The notes beneath the pieces were generated by a model that made no database searches, was not told the origin of the DNA, and was given only the letters and a program-made list of their open reading frames with translations. 64,000 nucleotides of DNA. It comes from Microbacterium ureisolvens (GTDB lineage Bacteria; Actinomycetota; Actinomycetes; Actinomycetales; Microbacteriaceae). Positions 9,092 to 17,918 of this stretch are shown here, piece after piece. Position numbers and translations under genes: made by a program. The stretch is from positions 1-64,000 of the forward strand of contig NZ_JADIJE010000003.1 in assembly GCF_015278315.1 (NCBI RefSeq), read 5' to 3'. Within the stretch, counting starts at the first letter, position 1; each line of letters opens with the position of its first letter.

Positions 9092-9125
9092 GCCCTGCGG
9101 CCCGCGGCCGTGCTGGGATCGAAGG

Positions 9126-10295
9126 ATGCACGCGCCCCCCGCCCCACCCGAGGCCGACATGCTCCGGGACGCTCTCGAGCTCGCCCCCGACGCCGGGGTG
9201 CGTCTTGTCAGTCGCGAGCCGCTGGGCTCGGGGTCCGTCACCGGATTCGAGGTGACGGACCCCCGCGCGACCGCGGAGCCGGGCAGCCCCGCGACCGGCG
9301 TGACGTACTTCGTCGACACGTCGCGGCGGGCGGTCGAGCGCGAGACCGGGTTCGCGACGGGACCGTCCGATGCGCCGGACGCGCGCGTGTGGCTGCACCC
9401 GGCCGATCCTCATCTCCCCGCGCTGGCGCCCGTGGCGTTCGCCGACGCCGCGAGTGTGCTGCTGGCCCGCCTCGGCCTCGCCCCGTCCGGCCGGCCGGTC
9501 TTCGTCGCCTATCGACCGGGGCGCCGGGGCGTCGTCCGCGTGCCGACCGCCACCGGCGACGCGTGGATCAAGGTGCTGCCGCCCTCGAGGACCGCGCAGA
9601 TCGTGGGCGTCCACTCCGCGTTCCTGCATGCCGGCATCCCGCTGCCTGCGATCCACGGCTGGTCGCGGGATGGCCTCCTCGTGCTCGCACCGGCCGCAGG
9701 CGCGCCGGTCGCCGAGGCTCTCGACGATGCGGAGGCGCTCCTGGACGAGGTCGACGCCCTGCGTGGCCGCGTTGCCGCCGTCGCCGTGACCCACGAGGCG
9801 CGGACCGGCCTGAAGCGCCGCCTCGACTGGTACGCCAGCCGGCTGGGGGAGTACGACGCGGCGTTCGGCGCGCTCGAGCGCCGCGTCAGGGCGGCCTGGC
9901 GGGAGGCGGCCCCGACGACGGTGATCCACGGCGACCTGCACTTCGGGCAGCTGTTCCAGGACGACGACGGCCGGCTCACCGGCGTCATCGACGTCGACAC
10001 CGCCGGCGTCGGCGTCCCGGCCGACGACACCGCGGCCTTCCTCGCGCACGCCGTCGCCAGCGCGGTGCTCACGCCGGCGCCGCGCGACGGAGAGGTCTGG
10101 GCGCTCGCGCGCGCCGCCTTGCGCCGGTGGGACGACGAGGCGGGCCGGGCACAGGGGTTCCGCGCGCGCGCCGCGACGCACCTCCTCGGCCACGCGCTCG
10201 GTGCCGCCGAGATGCGGGACGACGAGCGGGCCGCCGCACTGCTGCGGGCGGCGGCATCCGTCATCGACCAGCCCGCCGACACCCTCGGCCCCTAA
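9126..10295 (+). CDS. Aminoglycoside phosphotransferase (APH) family protein
   Basis: The 389-residue protein has a kinase-like fold of the APH/choline kinase superfamily. The Brenner-type catalytic loop VIHGDLHFGQLF is near residue 266, followed by metal-binding GVIDVDTAG. The N-terminal lobe has AWIKVLPPS, with the probable ATP-contact Lys. The substrate is unknown; similar proteins phosphorylate sugars, antibiotics or small alcohols. The ATG at 9126 was preferred to longer readings because it follows the divergent intergenic region. The stop codon TAA is part of the second copy of the putative operator at 10293. Confidence 0.8.
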   Translation: MHAPPAPPEADMLRDALELAPDAGVRLVSREPLGSGSVTGFEVTDPRATAEPGSPATGVTYFVDTSRRAVERETGFATGPSDAPDARVWLHPADPHLPALAPVAFADAASVLLARLGLAPSGRPVFVAYRPGRRGVVRVPTATGDAWIKVLPPSRTAQIVGVHSAFLHAGIPLPAIHGWSRDGLLVLAPAAGAPVAEALDDAEALLDEVDALRGRVAAVAVTHEARTGLKRRLDWYASRLGEYDAAFGALERRVRAAWREAAPTTVIHGDLHFGQLFQDDDGRLTGVIDVDTAGVGVPADDTAAFLAHAVASAVLTPAPRDGEVWALARAALRRWDDEAGRAQGFRARAATHLLGHALGAAEMRDDERAAALLRAAASVIDQPADTLGP

Positions 10296-10307
10296 GAGCC
10301 GTCTCAT
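10293..10307. promoter_or_regulatory. Candidate response-regulator site TAAGAGCCGTCTCAT
   Basis: Second copy of the 15-mer found at 9077-9091. It begins in the stop codon of the phosphotransferase gene and lies 98 nt upstream of the secreted protein start at 10406. Confidence 0.4.
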
Positions 10308-10405
10308 CCGCGACTTCGAAGCGGCTTAGCCGCCGTCGCCACGATGGAATCACCGCCGGGGCCCTCGTCCCCCCGGAGCCCCGGCGGTTTCGAGAGGAGA
10401 AAGAC

Positions 10406-10834
10406 ATGATGAGCAAGAAGAAGTGGATCGGGTTCGGAGTCGCCGGCGCCGTCGGGCTGACGCTCGTGGGCGGCGCGGCTGCGGCGACGGCCGCGACGAT
10501 GAACCTGCAGACCTCCGACGGCACGGTGATCCCGGGCGGTGCGCTCGTCGGGCCGCAGGGCAAGACGATCGACCCGGCGGGCGTCACGCTCCGTGTCACC
10601 GACACGTCGGCGTCGGTGGTCACCGCGGTCTCGCCCGCGCCGTCGCCTGCCGTGCCGTCGCCCGCGACCGCGGCCTCGCCGGTCTCGCCGGTCACCGCGG
10701 TGAGCGCCGCCACGCCCGTCTCGCCGCCGCCCCCGGCGCCGGCACCCGCCGCGCCTGCGCCTGCCCCGGCCCCGGCCCCGGCAGCCGACTCGCCCGCGTC
10801 GGCGGGTTCGGTCGCCTCGGCCTGGTCGGACTGA
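10406..10834 (+). CDS. Secreted Pro/Ala/Ser-rich small protein
   Basis: The 142-residue protein starts MMSKKKWIGFGVAGAVGL and has a Sec signal peptide to about residue 30 (VGGAAAATAATM). A short middle region (LQTSDGTVIPGGALVGPQG) is followed by a low-complexity tail of Pro, Ala, Ser and Val with PAPAPA repeats, ending SASAWSD-like. No family is recognised. The ribosome binding site AGAGGAGA is strong. A perfect 14-bp terminator hairpin follows 13 nt after the stop. Next to the two-component system and a shared putative operator, it may be the output of that system. Confidence 0.72.
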   Translation: MMSKKKWIGFGVAGAVGLTLVGGAAAATAATMNLQTSDGTVIPGGALVGPQGKTIDPAGVTLRVTDTSASVVTAVSPAPSPAVPSPATAASPVSPVTAVSAATPVSPPPPAPAPAAPAPAPAPAPAADSPASAGSVASAWSD

Positions 10835-10847
10835 GCCCGACAGAAGG

Positions 10848-10879
10848 GAGAGGGCGGAGCCTGCGGGCTCCGCCCTCTC
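10848..10879 (+). terminator. Perfect 14-bp hairpin terminator
   Basis: GAGAGGGCGGAGCC (10848-10861) pairs fully with GGCTCCGCCCTCTC (10866-10879) around the loop TGCG. No long T-run follows, as is common in high-GC actinobacteria. Confidence 0.8.
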
Positions 10880-10994
10880 TCGCGTGCCGCCCCGGTCGTG
10901 TCCGAGCTTCAGCTGCGGCCGCGTGTGGGCTTTCTCACCGGCCGGGCCCGGGACAGGATGGAGGGGCGGACGGCCCGCGGAGATGAGGTGGATC

Positions 10995-11573
10995 ATGCAA
11001 TCGGTGCTTCTCGAGACTCCGGCGGGGATCACGGCGCGGCTCGGGTGGGAGCCGAAGCTCTCGGACCACGACCGCAAGCGCGTGCTCGCGAAGGAGATCG
11101 TCGCCTCCAAGCTCGGCGTCGACGTCAAAGACGTCCGTGTCGAGCGCGAGGCCCCGCGAACGTTCGGATTCCACACCCAGCTCATCGCCGAGGTCGCCGG
11201 TCAGGAGGTGCCCCTGAAGATCCGGAACGTCAACTTCCGGGCAGCCACCGTGGTCGCAGTCACCGATCCCGACGTCTCGCTCGGTCTCGATCTGCGCGAC
11301 TCGCACCCCGACGACGCCGAGCTGCACCTCATGAAGCGGCACTCGCACCTCTTCGACGAGAACGACCTCGGCAAGCTCCTCGCGCACTGGACCCGCGTGC
11401 AGGCCGTGCGCGACGCCGACGGCCGCGGCGCGCGCGTCGCCGCCGACCACGTGCGGCTCGACAGCCCGCTGACCCGTGGCTGGATCCCCGACCGCAAGGT
11501 GTACTACCAGCTGGCCGACCTGTCGCGCGACAGCTGGATCATCACGCTGGCCTACACGCAGCCGCCCGCCTGA
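10995..11573 (+). CDS. Degenerate 4'-phosphopantetheinyl transferase-like protein
   Basis: The 192-residue protein looks like the PPTase superfamily. SLGLDLRDSHPDD resembles the metal-binding GVD-E motif. HWTRVQAVRDADGRGARV resembles the W-x-x-KEA-x-x-K-x-x-G-x-G motif that holds the catalytic Glu and Lys in active enzymes. The second acidic residue of the first motif and the KEA are altered, so transfer activity is doubtful. The ATG at 10995 was chosen because GAGGTG lies at proper spacing before it; an ATG at 10983 is possible. A strong terminator follows, shared with the convergent nadE gene. Confidence 0.5.
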   Translation: MQSVLLETPAGITARLGWEPKLSDHDRKRVLAKEIVASKLGVDVKDVRVEREAPRTFGFHTQLIAEVAGQEVPLKIRNVNFRAATVVAVTDPDVSLGLDLRDSHPDDAELHLMKRHSHLFDENDLGKLLAHWTRVQAVRDADGRGARVAADHVRLDSPLTRGWIPDRKVYYQLADLSRDSWIITLAYTQPPA

Positions 11574-11586
11574 CGCGGACGGCGGG

Positions 11587-11615
11587 GACGGATGCCGCGG
11601 GCCGCGGCATCCGTC
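11587..11615. terminator. Bidirectional terminator built from CGGATGCC arms
   Basis: GACGGATGCCGCGG (11587-11600) and CCGCGGCATCCGTC (11602-11615) form a near-continuous palindrome between two convergent genes, so it can end transcripts in both directions. Confidence 0.78.
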
Positions 11616-11618
11616 TTC

Positions 11619-13697
11619 CTACTCCTCGACCAGCTCCGGCAGGGCGGCCTTGAGCTCGGCCAGCCACGCCCGTGCGTTGCCGTCGGACGGTGCGCGCCAG
11701 TCGCCGCGCGGCGACAGGGAGCCGGCCGGCGACACCTTCGGGCCGTTGGGGATCGCGGAGCGCTTGAACTGCGCGAACGCGAAATAGCGCTTGAGGAACA
11801 CCTGCAGCCACTTCGCGACCGTCGGCAGGTCGTAGGCGTAGCGGTCCTCGGCGGGGAAGCCGGGAGGCCAGGCTCCGGCATCCGCGTCCTTCCACGCCTC
11901 CGCGGCGAGGTAGGCGATCTTCGACGGCCGGAAGCCGAACCGCAGCACGTGGTACAGCGCGAAGTCGTGGAGGGCGTACGGGCCGATGCGGTCCTCGGTC
12001 GACTGCATCTTGCCGTCCTGGCCTGCGGGGACCAGCTCGGGCGAGATCTCGGTGTCGAGCACGGACTGCAGCACCGCGCGGGCGTCGTCGCTGAGATCGG
12101 TGGACCCGCCCTCGTGGCCGCGGTGCGAGATCACCCAGCGGATGACGTGCTGGATGAGGGTCTTCGGCACGCCGGCATTCACGGCGTAGTGGCTCATGTG
12201 GTCGCCGACGCCGTAGGTCGCCCAGCCGAGTGCGAGCTCCGAAAGATCGGACGTGCCGATGACCATGCCGCCGTGGTGATTCGCGAGGCGGAAGAGGTAG
12301 TCGGTGCGCAGACCCGCCTGCACGTTCTCGAAGGTGATGTCGTGCACCGGCTCGCCGTCGGCGAACGGGTGACCGAGGCGCTCGAGCATCTCGATCGCGA
12401 GCGGCCGGATGTCGATCGTCTCGATCGAGGCGCCGATGGACTCCGCAAGGGCGATGGCGTTCGACTTCGTGTGGTCGCTGGTCGCGAACCCCGGCATCGT
12501 GTACGCGAGGATGTCGCTGCGCGGCCGGCCCATCAGGTCCATGGCCCGCGCCACGACCAGCAGCGCGTGAGTCGAGTCGAGGCCGCCGCTGACGCCGATG
12601 ACGGGCTTCGGGCCGCCGATCGAGCGCATGCGCTGGACGAGTCCCGACACCTGGATGTTGAACGCCTCGTAGCAGTCCTGCGCGAGCCGCTCGGGGTCGT
12701 CCGGCACGAACGGGAACCGGTCGAGCGTGCGGCGCAGCCCCACGTCGGTCTGCGGCGGGTCGAGCCGGAAGTGCACGGTGCGGAAGGCGGCATCCGCCCC
12801 CGTCGCCCGGCGGTTGTCGTCGAACGTGCCCTGCCGGAGCCGGTCCTGGCGCAGGCGGTCGAGGTCGACATCGGCGACGGAGCGGCGCGGCCCGTCGGGG
12901 AACCGCTCGGTCTCGGCGAGCAGGTTGCCGCCCTCGTACACCATCGTCTGGCCGTCCCACGACAGGTCGTTCGTGGACTCGCCCTGGCCCGCCGCCGCGT
13001 AGACGTAGGCGGCGAGGCACCGCAGCGACTGCGACTGGCAGAGGTCCTTGCGGTCTTCGGCGCGCGCGATCGTGATCGGGCTGCCGCTCAGGTTGAGGAG
13101 CACCGTCGCCCCGGCGAGGGCGGCGCTGGAGGACGGCGGGATCGGCACCCAGACGTCCTCGCAGATCTCCGCGTGCACGACGAGGCCGGGGACGTCGAGC
13201 GACTCGAAGAGCAGGTCGGGGCCGAAGGGCGCCTCGAGCTCGCCGACGCGGATGTCCTGGTCGCCCTGGTCGTCGCCGGGCGCGAACCAGCGGCGCTCGT
13301 AGAACTCGCGGTAGTTGGGCAGATACGCCTTCGGCGCGACGCCGAGCAGCTCGCCGCGGTGAATGACCACGGCGCAGTTGTAGAGCCGGTTGCGGTGGCG
13401 CAGCGGGGCGCCGACGACGAGGACCGGGACGAGATCGACGGATGCCTCGACCAGCCGCTCGACCGCGGCGACGACGGCGTCGAGCACCGGGTCCTGCAGG
13501 AAGAGGTCGTCGATCGCGTAGCCGGTGAGGCACAGCTCCGGGAAGACCGCGACGGCGACCGCGTCGGCGTCGCACTCGCGGGCAGCCTCGAGGACCGCGT
13601 CGGCGTTGGCGGCCGGGTCGGCGATCGAGACCGGGATCGTGCAGGCCGCGACGCGGGCGAACCCGTGCCGGTACGCGCTCTCGAAGGGGAGGCTCAT
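11619..13697 (-). CDS. nadE: Glutamine-dependent NAD(+) synthetase
   Basis: The 692-residue enzyme makes NAD from deamido-NAD, ATP and glutamine-derived ammonia. The N-terminal nitrilase-type glutaminase has the catalytic triad Glu (VFPELCLTGY), Lys (APKAYLPNYREFYERR) and Cys (VHAEICEDVW). The C-terminal synthetase domain has the PP-loop GVSGGLDSTHALLV and later GTSDLSELALGW. Length fits the actinobacterial two-domain form. The ATG at 13697 immediately precedes a typical N-terminus (MSLPFESAYRHGFARVAACT). The 19-bp repeat array begins about 65 nt upstream. Confidence 0.95.
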   Translation of the reverse strand: MSLPFESAYRHGFARVAACTIPVSIADPAANADAVLEAARECDADAVAVAVFPELCLTGYAIDDLFLQDPVLDAVVAAVERLVEASVDLVPVLVVGAPLRHRNRLYNCAVVIHRGELLGVAPKAYLPNYREFYERRWFAPGDDQGDQDIRVGELEAPFGPDLLFESLDVPGLVVHAEICEDVWVPIPPSSSAALAGATVLLNLSGSPITIARAEDRKDLCQSQSLRCLAAYVYAAAGQGESTNDLSWDGQTMVYEGGNLLAETERFPDGPRRSVADVDLDRLRQDRLRQGTFDDNRRATGADAAFRTVHFRLDPPQTDVGLRRTLDRFPFVPDDPERLAQDCYEAFNIQVSGLVQRMRSIGGPKPVIGVSGGLDSTHALLVVARAMDLMGRPRSDILAYTMPGFATSDHTKSNAIALAESIGASIETIDIRPLAIEMLERLGHPFADGEPVHDITFENVQAGLRTDYLFRLANHHGGMVIGTSDLSELALGWATYGVGDHMSHYAVNAGVPKTLIQHVIRWVISHRGHEGGSTDLSDDARAVLQSVLDTEISPELVPAGQDGKMQSTEDRIGPYALHDFALYHVLRFGFRPSKIAYLAAEAWKDADAGAWPPGFPAEDRYAYDLPTVAKWLQVFLKRYFAFAQFKRSAIPNGPKVSPAGSLSPRGDWRAPSDGNARAWLAELKAALPELVEE

Positions 13698-13760
13698 GGG
13701 CTCCAGTCTGTCAGGTGCCCCGCCGGCGCTGTCGAGGGGTTGCGCGGACCTGCCGTCTCC

Positions 13761-14000
13761 CGCCCGACCCACCCCTTTCTCGCCGAGCCCACCCCTTCTC
13801 ACCGAACCCACACTCTCTCGCCGACCCCACCACTTCCGCCGACCCCGCACCTTCTTGCCGAACCCACCACATTTCGCCGAACCCACCCTTTCTCGCCGAA
13901 CCCACCCTTTCTCGCCGAACCCACACCTTCCTGCCGAACCCACACCTTCTTGCCGAACCCACCACATTTCGCCGAATCCACCCTTTCTCGCCGAACCCAC
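13761..14000. repeat. Array of about 13 tandem 19-bp units (core CCGAACCCAC)
   Basis: The core CCGAACCCAC or a close variant starts at 13764, 13782, 13802, 13821, 13839, 13858, 13877, 13896, 13915, 13934, 13953, 13972 and 13991. Spacing is 19 in most steps, with one 20 and two 18. The consensus unit is CTTTCTCGCCGAACCCACC. The array fills most of the 409-nt gap between the divergent nadE and helicase/nuclease genes. It is not a CRISPR: there are no unique spacers. Confidence 0.9.
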
Positions 14001-14020
14001 ACCCGATGGCGCGACGAAAC

Positions 14021-14052
14021 GGGTGGGTTCGCGGGGAAAGGGTGGGTTCGCG
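14021..14052. repeat. Two inverted copies of the 19-bp repeat unit
   Basis: GTGGGTTCGCG occurs at 14023 and 14042, again 19 bp apart, in opposite orientation to the main array. The unit at 13981-14000 and the copy at 14023-14042 match at 18 of 20 positions as inverted repeats and could form a hairpin around a 22-nt loop. Confidence 0.8.
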
Positions 14053-14106
14053 CGGTGGGGGAAGGTGTCGGATGCCGCGGCTATCGTCGTTCAGGAAAGG
14101 CAGGGC

Positions 14107-17100
14107 ATGCGATACATCGAGGACGAAGGCCGGATCGTCTGGAGCGCGAGCGATCTCAAGACGGCTGCGGAGTGCGAGTTCGCGTGGTTGCGCGCGATCG
14201 ATGCCCGGCTCGGGCGCATCGCGGCGGTCGAGGAGCCGGAAGACCTCACCCTCGAACGAGCCGGCCGGCTGGGCACGGTGCACGAGCGCCAGGTGCTCGC
14301 CGACTACGTCGCGCGATTCGGCGACAAGGTGGTCGAGATCCCCGAGACGCGGTCGTCCGATGCCGCCGCCCTCGCCGACGCGGTCGCCCGCACGAACGCC
14401 GCACTCGCCTCGGGCGCCGAGGTCGTCTACCAGGCGGCTTTCGCCACGGCGGACTTCGTCGGCTTCGCGGACTTCCTGGTGCGCGACCCTTCGACAGGCT
14501 CCGGGACCGGGACCACGGCCTCGTTCGGGGCCGGGGAGTCGGGACTCGGCGACCCTTCGACAGGCTCAGGGGCCGGGACCGCGGCCTCGTTCGGGGCGAC
14601 CGGTGCGGACCGGCCGTGGATCGTGCAGGACACGAAGCTCGCGCGCCACGCGCGGGTGACCGCGCTCATGCAGCTCGCCGCCTATGTCGACCAGCTCGAC
14701 CGGCTCGGGGTGCCGCGCTCGCACCGCGTGCAGCTCCTTCTCGGCGACGGCAGCGTCAGCGAGCACGAGGTCGACGACCTGCTTCCGGTCTTCTCGCTGC
14801 GCCGCGAGCGGCTCGCCGCCCTCATCGCCGACCGCCGCCTCGATCTCGGCGCGGAGGGAGCGCCGATCGCGTGGGGCGACCCGCGGGGCGAGCTCGGAGT
14901 GGTCGCGTGCGGGCGCTGCGCCACCTGCGACGCCGAGGTCGTGGCGTCGCGCGACCTGCTGCTGGTGGCGGGCATGCGACCCGTGCAGCGCGAGCGGCTG
15001 CGCGCGGCCGGCATTGAGACGATCGAGCAGCTCGCCGCGGCTCCGAGAGGCCCGGCCGGCATGAATCCCGACGTCTTCTCGTCGCTGCGCACGCAGGCGC
15101 GGCTGCAGCTCGAGAGCCCGGCGGGAACGCCGCCGCTGATCGCGCCGAAGAAGCAGCCGACCGCGGCGCTCGAGGTCGTCGTGACCGAGAGCGTCATCGT
15201 CGCCGACGGCGCCACGGCCGCCCAGGCGACGGTCGCTGCGGTGCTCGAGACGCCGGCCGCCCTGGACGGCGACGCGGCCGCCGAAGCGCCGCCCGTCCCG
15301 GTGTTCGAGGTCGTCGCGCCGAAGGCGCTGGGCGCGCTGCCGCGTCCCGACCACGGCGACCTGTTCTTCGACTTCGAGGGCGACCCGCTGCACACCGAGC
15401 CCCCCGTGCCCGGCGAGCCCACGCAGTGGGGCATCGACTACCTCTTCGGCTGGGTCGACACGCGCGAGCAGTACACCGCGCTGTGGGCGCACTCGTTCGC
15501 CGAAGAGAAGCGGGCACTCGAGACCTTCCTCGACATCGTCAACCTGCGCCGGCAGCAGTTCCCGGGCATGCACATCTACCACTACGCGCCGTACGAGCCG
15601 ACGCACCTGCTCGCGATGGCCGCGCGGCACGGCGTGCGCGAGGCCGATGTCGACCGGCTGCTGCGCGACGGCGTGTTCGTCGACCTGTACCCGATCGTGC
15701 GTCGCGCCTTGCGCGTCGGGTCGCGCTCGTACTCGATCAAGAAGCTCGAGCCGCTCTACATGGGCGACGAGGTGCGCACCAGCGACGTGCAGAAGGGCGA
15801 CGACTCCATCGTCCGCTACGTCGAGGCGCGTGCGCTCCAGGCCGACGGCGCCGCGGCCGAGGCCGCGCTGGTGCTGGAAGACCTCGCCGACTACAACCGC
15901 TACGACTGCGTCTCGACGCGTCGCCTGCGGGACTGGCTGGTCGACCGCGCGCGCGAGGCGCAGCTGGTGCCGTCGCCGAACCCCGAACCCGACGAGCGCG
16001 CGTACGAGCCGTCGCGGCGGGCGACGATGCTCGACGCGCTTGCCCTGCATCACCCCGAGGAGTCCGTCGCGGGGCGGATGCTGCGGCTCGGCGCCGCCGC
16101 GATCGACTACTACCCGCGCGAGGCGAAGTCGTTCTGGGCGACGCACTTCCTGCGCCTGCGCGAGCCGGTGTCGCTGTGGGACGAGACCCGCGACGTCGTC
16201 ACGATCGACCCCGCCCGCAGCCGCGTCCGCGAGGACTGGCACTTCTCCGAGAGCGGAAGGGGCGGCGAGCGGCGCATCGTCGAGCTGCGCGGCGACCTGG
16301 CACCGGGCACCCGCCTGAGCGAGGGCACCAATCCGTTCGTGCTGTACGAGCTGCCGGCGCCGTACCCCTTCGAGGCCTCGCCCCGCTGGATCCACTCCTA
16401 CCGCTCGGTCACCGTGCTCGAGGTCCTCGACGACGGTGCCGTCATCGAGGAGACGGCGGTCGACGGCGTCACGTGGAGCGGGCTGCCGATCGCCCTGACG
16501 CCGGCCGCCCCGCCGCCGGCGGGCAACCAGCAGGCGGCGATCGACGCATGGGCCGATGCCGTCATCGACGCAGCGCCCGCGGTTCCCGCCGACCCGGCCA
16601 CCGACATCCTGTGCCGCCGCCCGCCGCGCACCATGGCGGGCGCCCTGCCCGTCGCGGCCGACGACGTGGTGGATGCCATCGCGCGCGCAGTGCGCGACCT
16701 CGATCGCAGCTATCTCGCCGTGCAGGGGCCGCCCGGCACGGGCAAGACCTACGTCGGCTCCCACGTGATCGCGCGGCTGGTGCGCGAGCACGGCTACAAG
16801 GTCGGTGTCGTCGCTCAGGGGCACGCCACGATCGAGCAACTGCTGGAACGCGTCATCGCGGCAGGGGTCCCGGCCGCGCAGGTCGGCAAGGCGCCCAAGG
16901 ATGCCGCTGCCGCACACGGGTTCACCGTGCTGACGAAGAACGGCGTGGCGGCGTTCACCGCCGAGCACGAGGCATCCGGCTACGTCATCGGCGGCACCGC
17001 GTGGGACTTCAGCCACGAGGGGCGTGTGCCCCGCGGCAGCCTGGACCTCCTCGTCGTCGACGAGGCCGGGCAGTTCTCGCTCGCGTCGACGATCGCGGTG

Positions 17101-17880
17101 TCGCTCGCCGCGCCGAGGCTCCTGCTCCTGGGCGATCCGCAGCAGCTGCCGCAGGTGAGTCAGGGAACCCATCCGGCGCCCGTCGACACCGCGGCGCTCG
17201 GCTGGGTCATGGACGGCGCCGACGTCATCCCGCCCGAGTACGGCTACTTCCTCGCGCAGACGCGGCGCATGCGGCCCGAGGTCGCTGCCCCCGTCTCGAC
17301 GCTGTCGTACCGCGGCGCGCTGGAGGCGCACCCCTCCACGGCGCTGCGCCGCATCGAGGGCATCCGTCCGGGCCTCATCCCGATTCCGCTGCGCCACCAC
17401 GGCAACGCGACGCAGTCGCTTCCCGAGGCGGCCGAGGTCGCACGGCTGGTGACCGACCTCATCGGCCGCGAGTGGACCGACGTCGTGACCGACGACGGCG
17501 ACGGGTCGTCGAGGGCGCTGCCGCCGCGACCGCTCGAGCCCCGCGACCTCATCGTCGTGACGCCCTACAACGCGCAGCAGGTCGCGGTCGAAGCCGCGCT
17601 CGCCGCGGCGGGGTTCCCCGACGTCCCCGTCGGGACGGTCGACAAGTTCCAGGGCAAGGAGGCCGCCGTCGCCATCGTGTCGCTCGCGGCGTCGAGCGGG
17701 CGCGACGCGCCACGGGGACTGGAGTTCCTGCTGCTGCGCAACCGGCTCAACGTCGCGATCTCGCGCGCGATGCACACGGCTTTCCTGGTGTACTCGCCCG
17801 GGCTGCTCGATGACCTCCCGTACACGCCGGAGGGAGTCGCGCGGCTGAGCGGTTTCGCCCGGCTGGCCGGTCACGCCTGA
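14107..17880 (+). CDS. TM0106-type RecB-like nuclease fused to a superfamily 1 (Dna2/Nam7-like) helicase
   Basis: The 1257-residue protein begins with a RecB-like nuclease region holding the cysteine motif CGRCATCD near residue 267. An RNase H-like exonuclease domain starts at GDLFFDFEGDP near 419 and continues KKLEPLYMGDEVRTSD and YNRYDCVSTRRL. The SF1 helicase core has Walker A GPPGTGKTYVGS near 875, Walker B VVDEAGQF near 983, GDPQQLPQV, and late motifs VGTVDKFQGKEAAVAIVSL and NVAISRAM. It should unwind and cut DNA or RNA-DNA ends, probably in repair. Residues about 127-170 hold a 22-residue tandem duplication created by palindromic repeat insertion. The ATG follows GGAAAGGCAGG. Confidence 0.85.
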   Translation: MRYIEDEGRIVWSASDLKTAAECEFAWLRAIDARLGRIAAVEEPEDLTLERAGRLGTVHERQVLADYVARFGDKVVEIPETRSSDAAALADAVARTNAALASGAEVVYQAAFATADFVGFADFLVRDPSTGSGTGTTASFGAGESGLGDPSTGSGAGTAASFGATGADRPWIVQDTKLARHARVTALMQLAAYVDQLDRLGVPRSHRVQLLLGDGSVSEHEVDDLLPVFSLRRERLAALIADRRLDLGAEGAPIAWGDPRGELGVVACGRCATCDAEVVASRDLLLVAGMRPVQRERLRAAGIETIEQLAAAPRGPAGMNPDVFSSLRTQARLQLESPAGTPPLIAPKKQPTAALEVVVTESVIVADGATAAQATVAAVLETPAALDGDAAAEAPPVPVFEVVAPKALGALPRPDHGDLFFDFEGDPLHTEPPVPGEPTQWGIDYLFGWVDTREQYTALWAHSFAEEKRALETFLDIVNLRRQQFPGMHIYHYAPYEPTHLLAMAARHGVREADVDRLLRDGVFVDLYPIVRRALRVGSRSYSIKKLEPLYMGDEVRTSDVQKGDDSIVRYVEARALQADGAAAEAALVLEDLADYNRYDCVSTRRLRDWLVDRAREAQLVPSPNPEPDERAYEPSRRATMLDALALHHPEESVAGRMLRLGAAAIDYYPREAKSFWATHFLRLREPVSLWDETRDVVTIDPARSRVREDWHFSESGRGGERRIVELRGDLAPGTRLSEGTNPFVLYELPAPYPFEASPRWIHSYRSVTVLEVLDDGAVIEETAVDGVTWSGLPIALTPAAPPPAGNQQAAIDAWADAVIDAAPAVPADPATDILCRRPPRTMAGALPVAADDVVDAIARAVRDLDRSYLAVQGPPGTGKTYVGSHVIARLVREHGYKVGVVAQGHATIEQLLERVIAAGVPAAQVGKAPKDAAAAHGFTVLTKNGVAAFTAEHEASGYVIGGTAWDFSHEGRVPRGSLDLLVVDEAGQFSLASTIAVSLAAPRLLLLGDPQQLPQVSQGTHPAPVDTAALGWVMDGADVIPPEYGYFLAQTRRMRPEVAAPVSTLSYRGALEAHPSTALRRIEGIRPGLIPIPLRHHGNATQSLPEAAEVARLVTDLIGREWTDVVTDDGDGSSRALPPRPLEPRDLIVVTPYNAQQVAVEAALAAAGFPDVPVGTVDKFQGKEAAVAIVSLAASSGRDAPRGLEFLLLRNRLNVAISRAMHTAFLVYSPGLLDDLPYTPEGVARLSGFARLAGHA
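14487..14571. repeat. Two palindromic repeats (CCCTTCGACAGGCTCAGGG family) in a 66-bp tandem duplication, in frame
   Basis: CCCTTCGACAGGCTCCGGG lies at 14487-14505 and CCCTTCGACAGGCTCAGGG at 14553-14571, exactly 66 bp apart. The sequence between is a tandem duplication, so the protein carries DPSTGSG followed by TTASFGAG twice. Confidence 0.85.
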
Positions 17881-17918
17881 GCGCCGCGTAGACTCGCGCT
17901 CACGTCGTACACGACAGC

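Noticed and set aside
7095..9125. Long plus-strand ORF antisense to the two-component system
   Set aside because: It is a GC-rich shadow frame. The minus strand encodes textbook kinase and regulator motifs; only the part after 9126 is a real gene.
13799..14002. Protein-coding minus-strand ORF across the repeat array (GFGEKGWVRR repeats)
   Set aside because: The reading is produced by the 19-bp DNA repeat; 19 is not a multiple of 3, so frames drift and no start or ribosome site supports it.
13761..14052. CRISPR array
   Set aside because: Units are 19 bp and contiguous with no unique spacers, and no cas genes are present.
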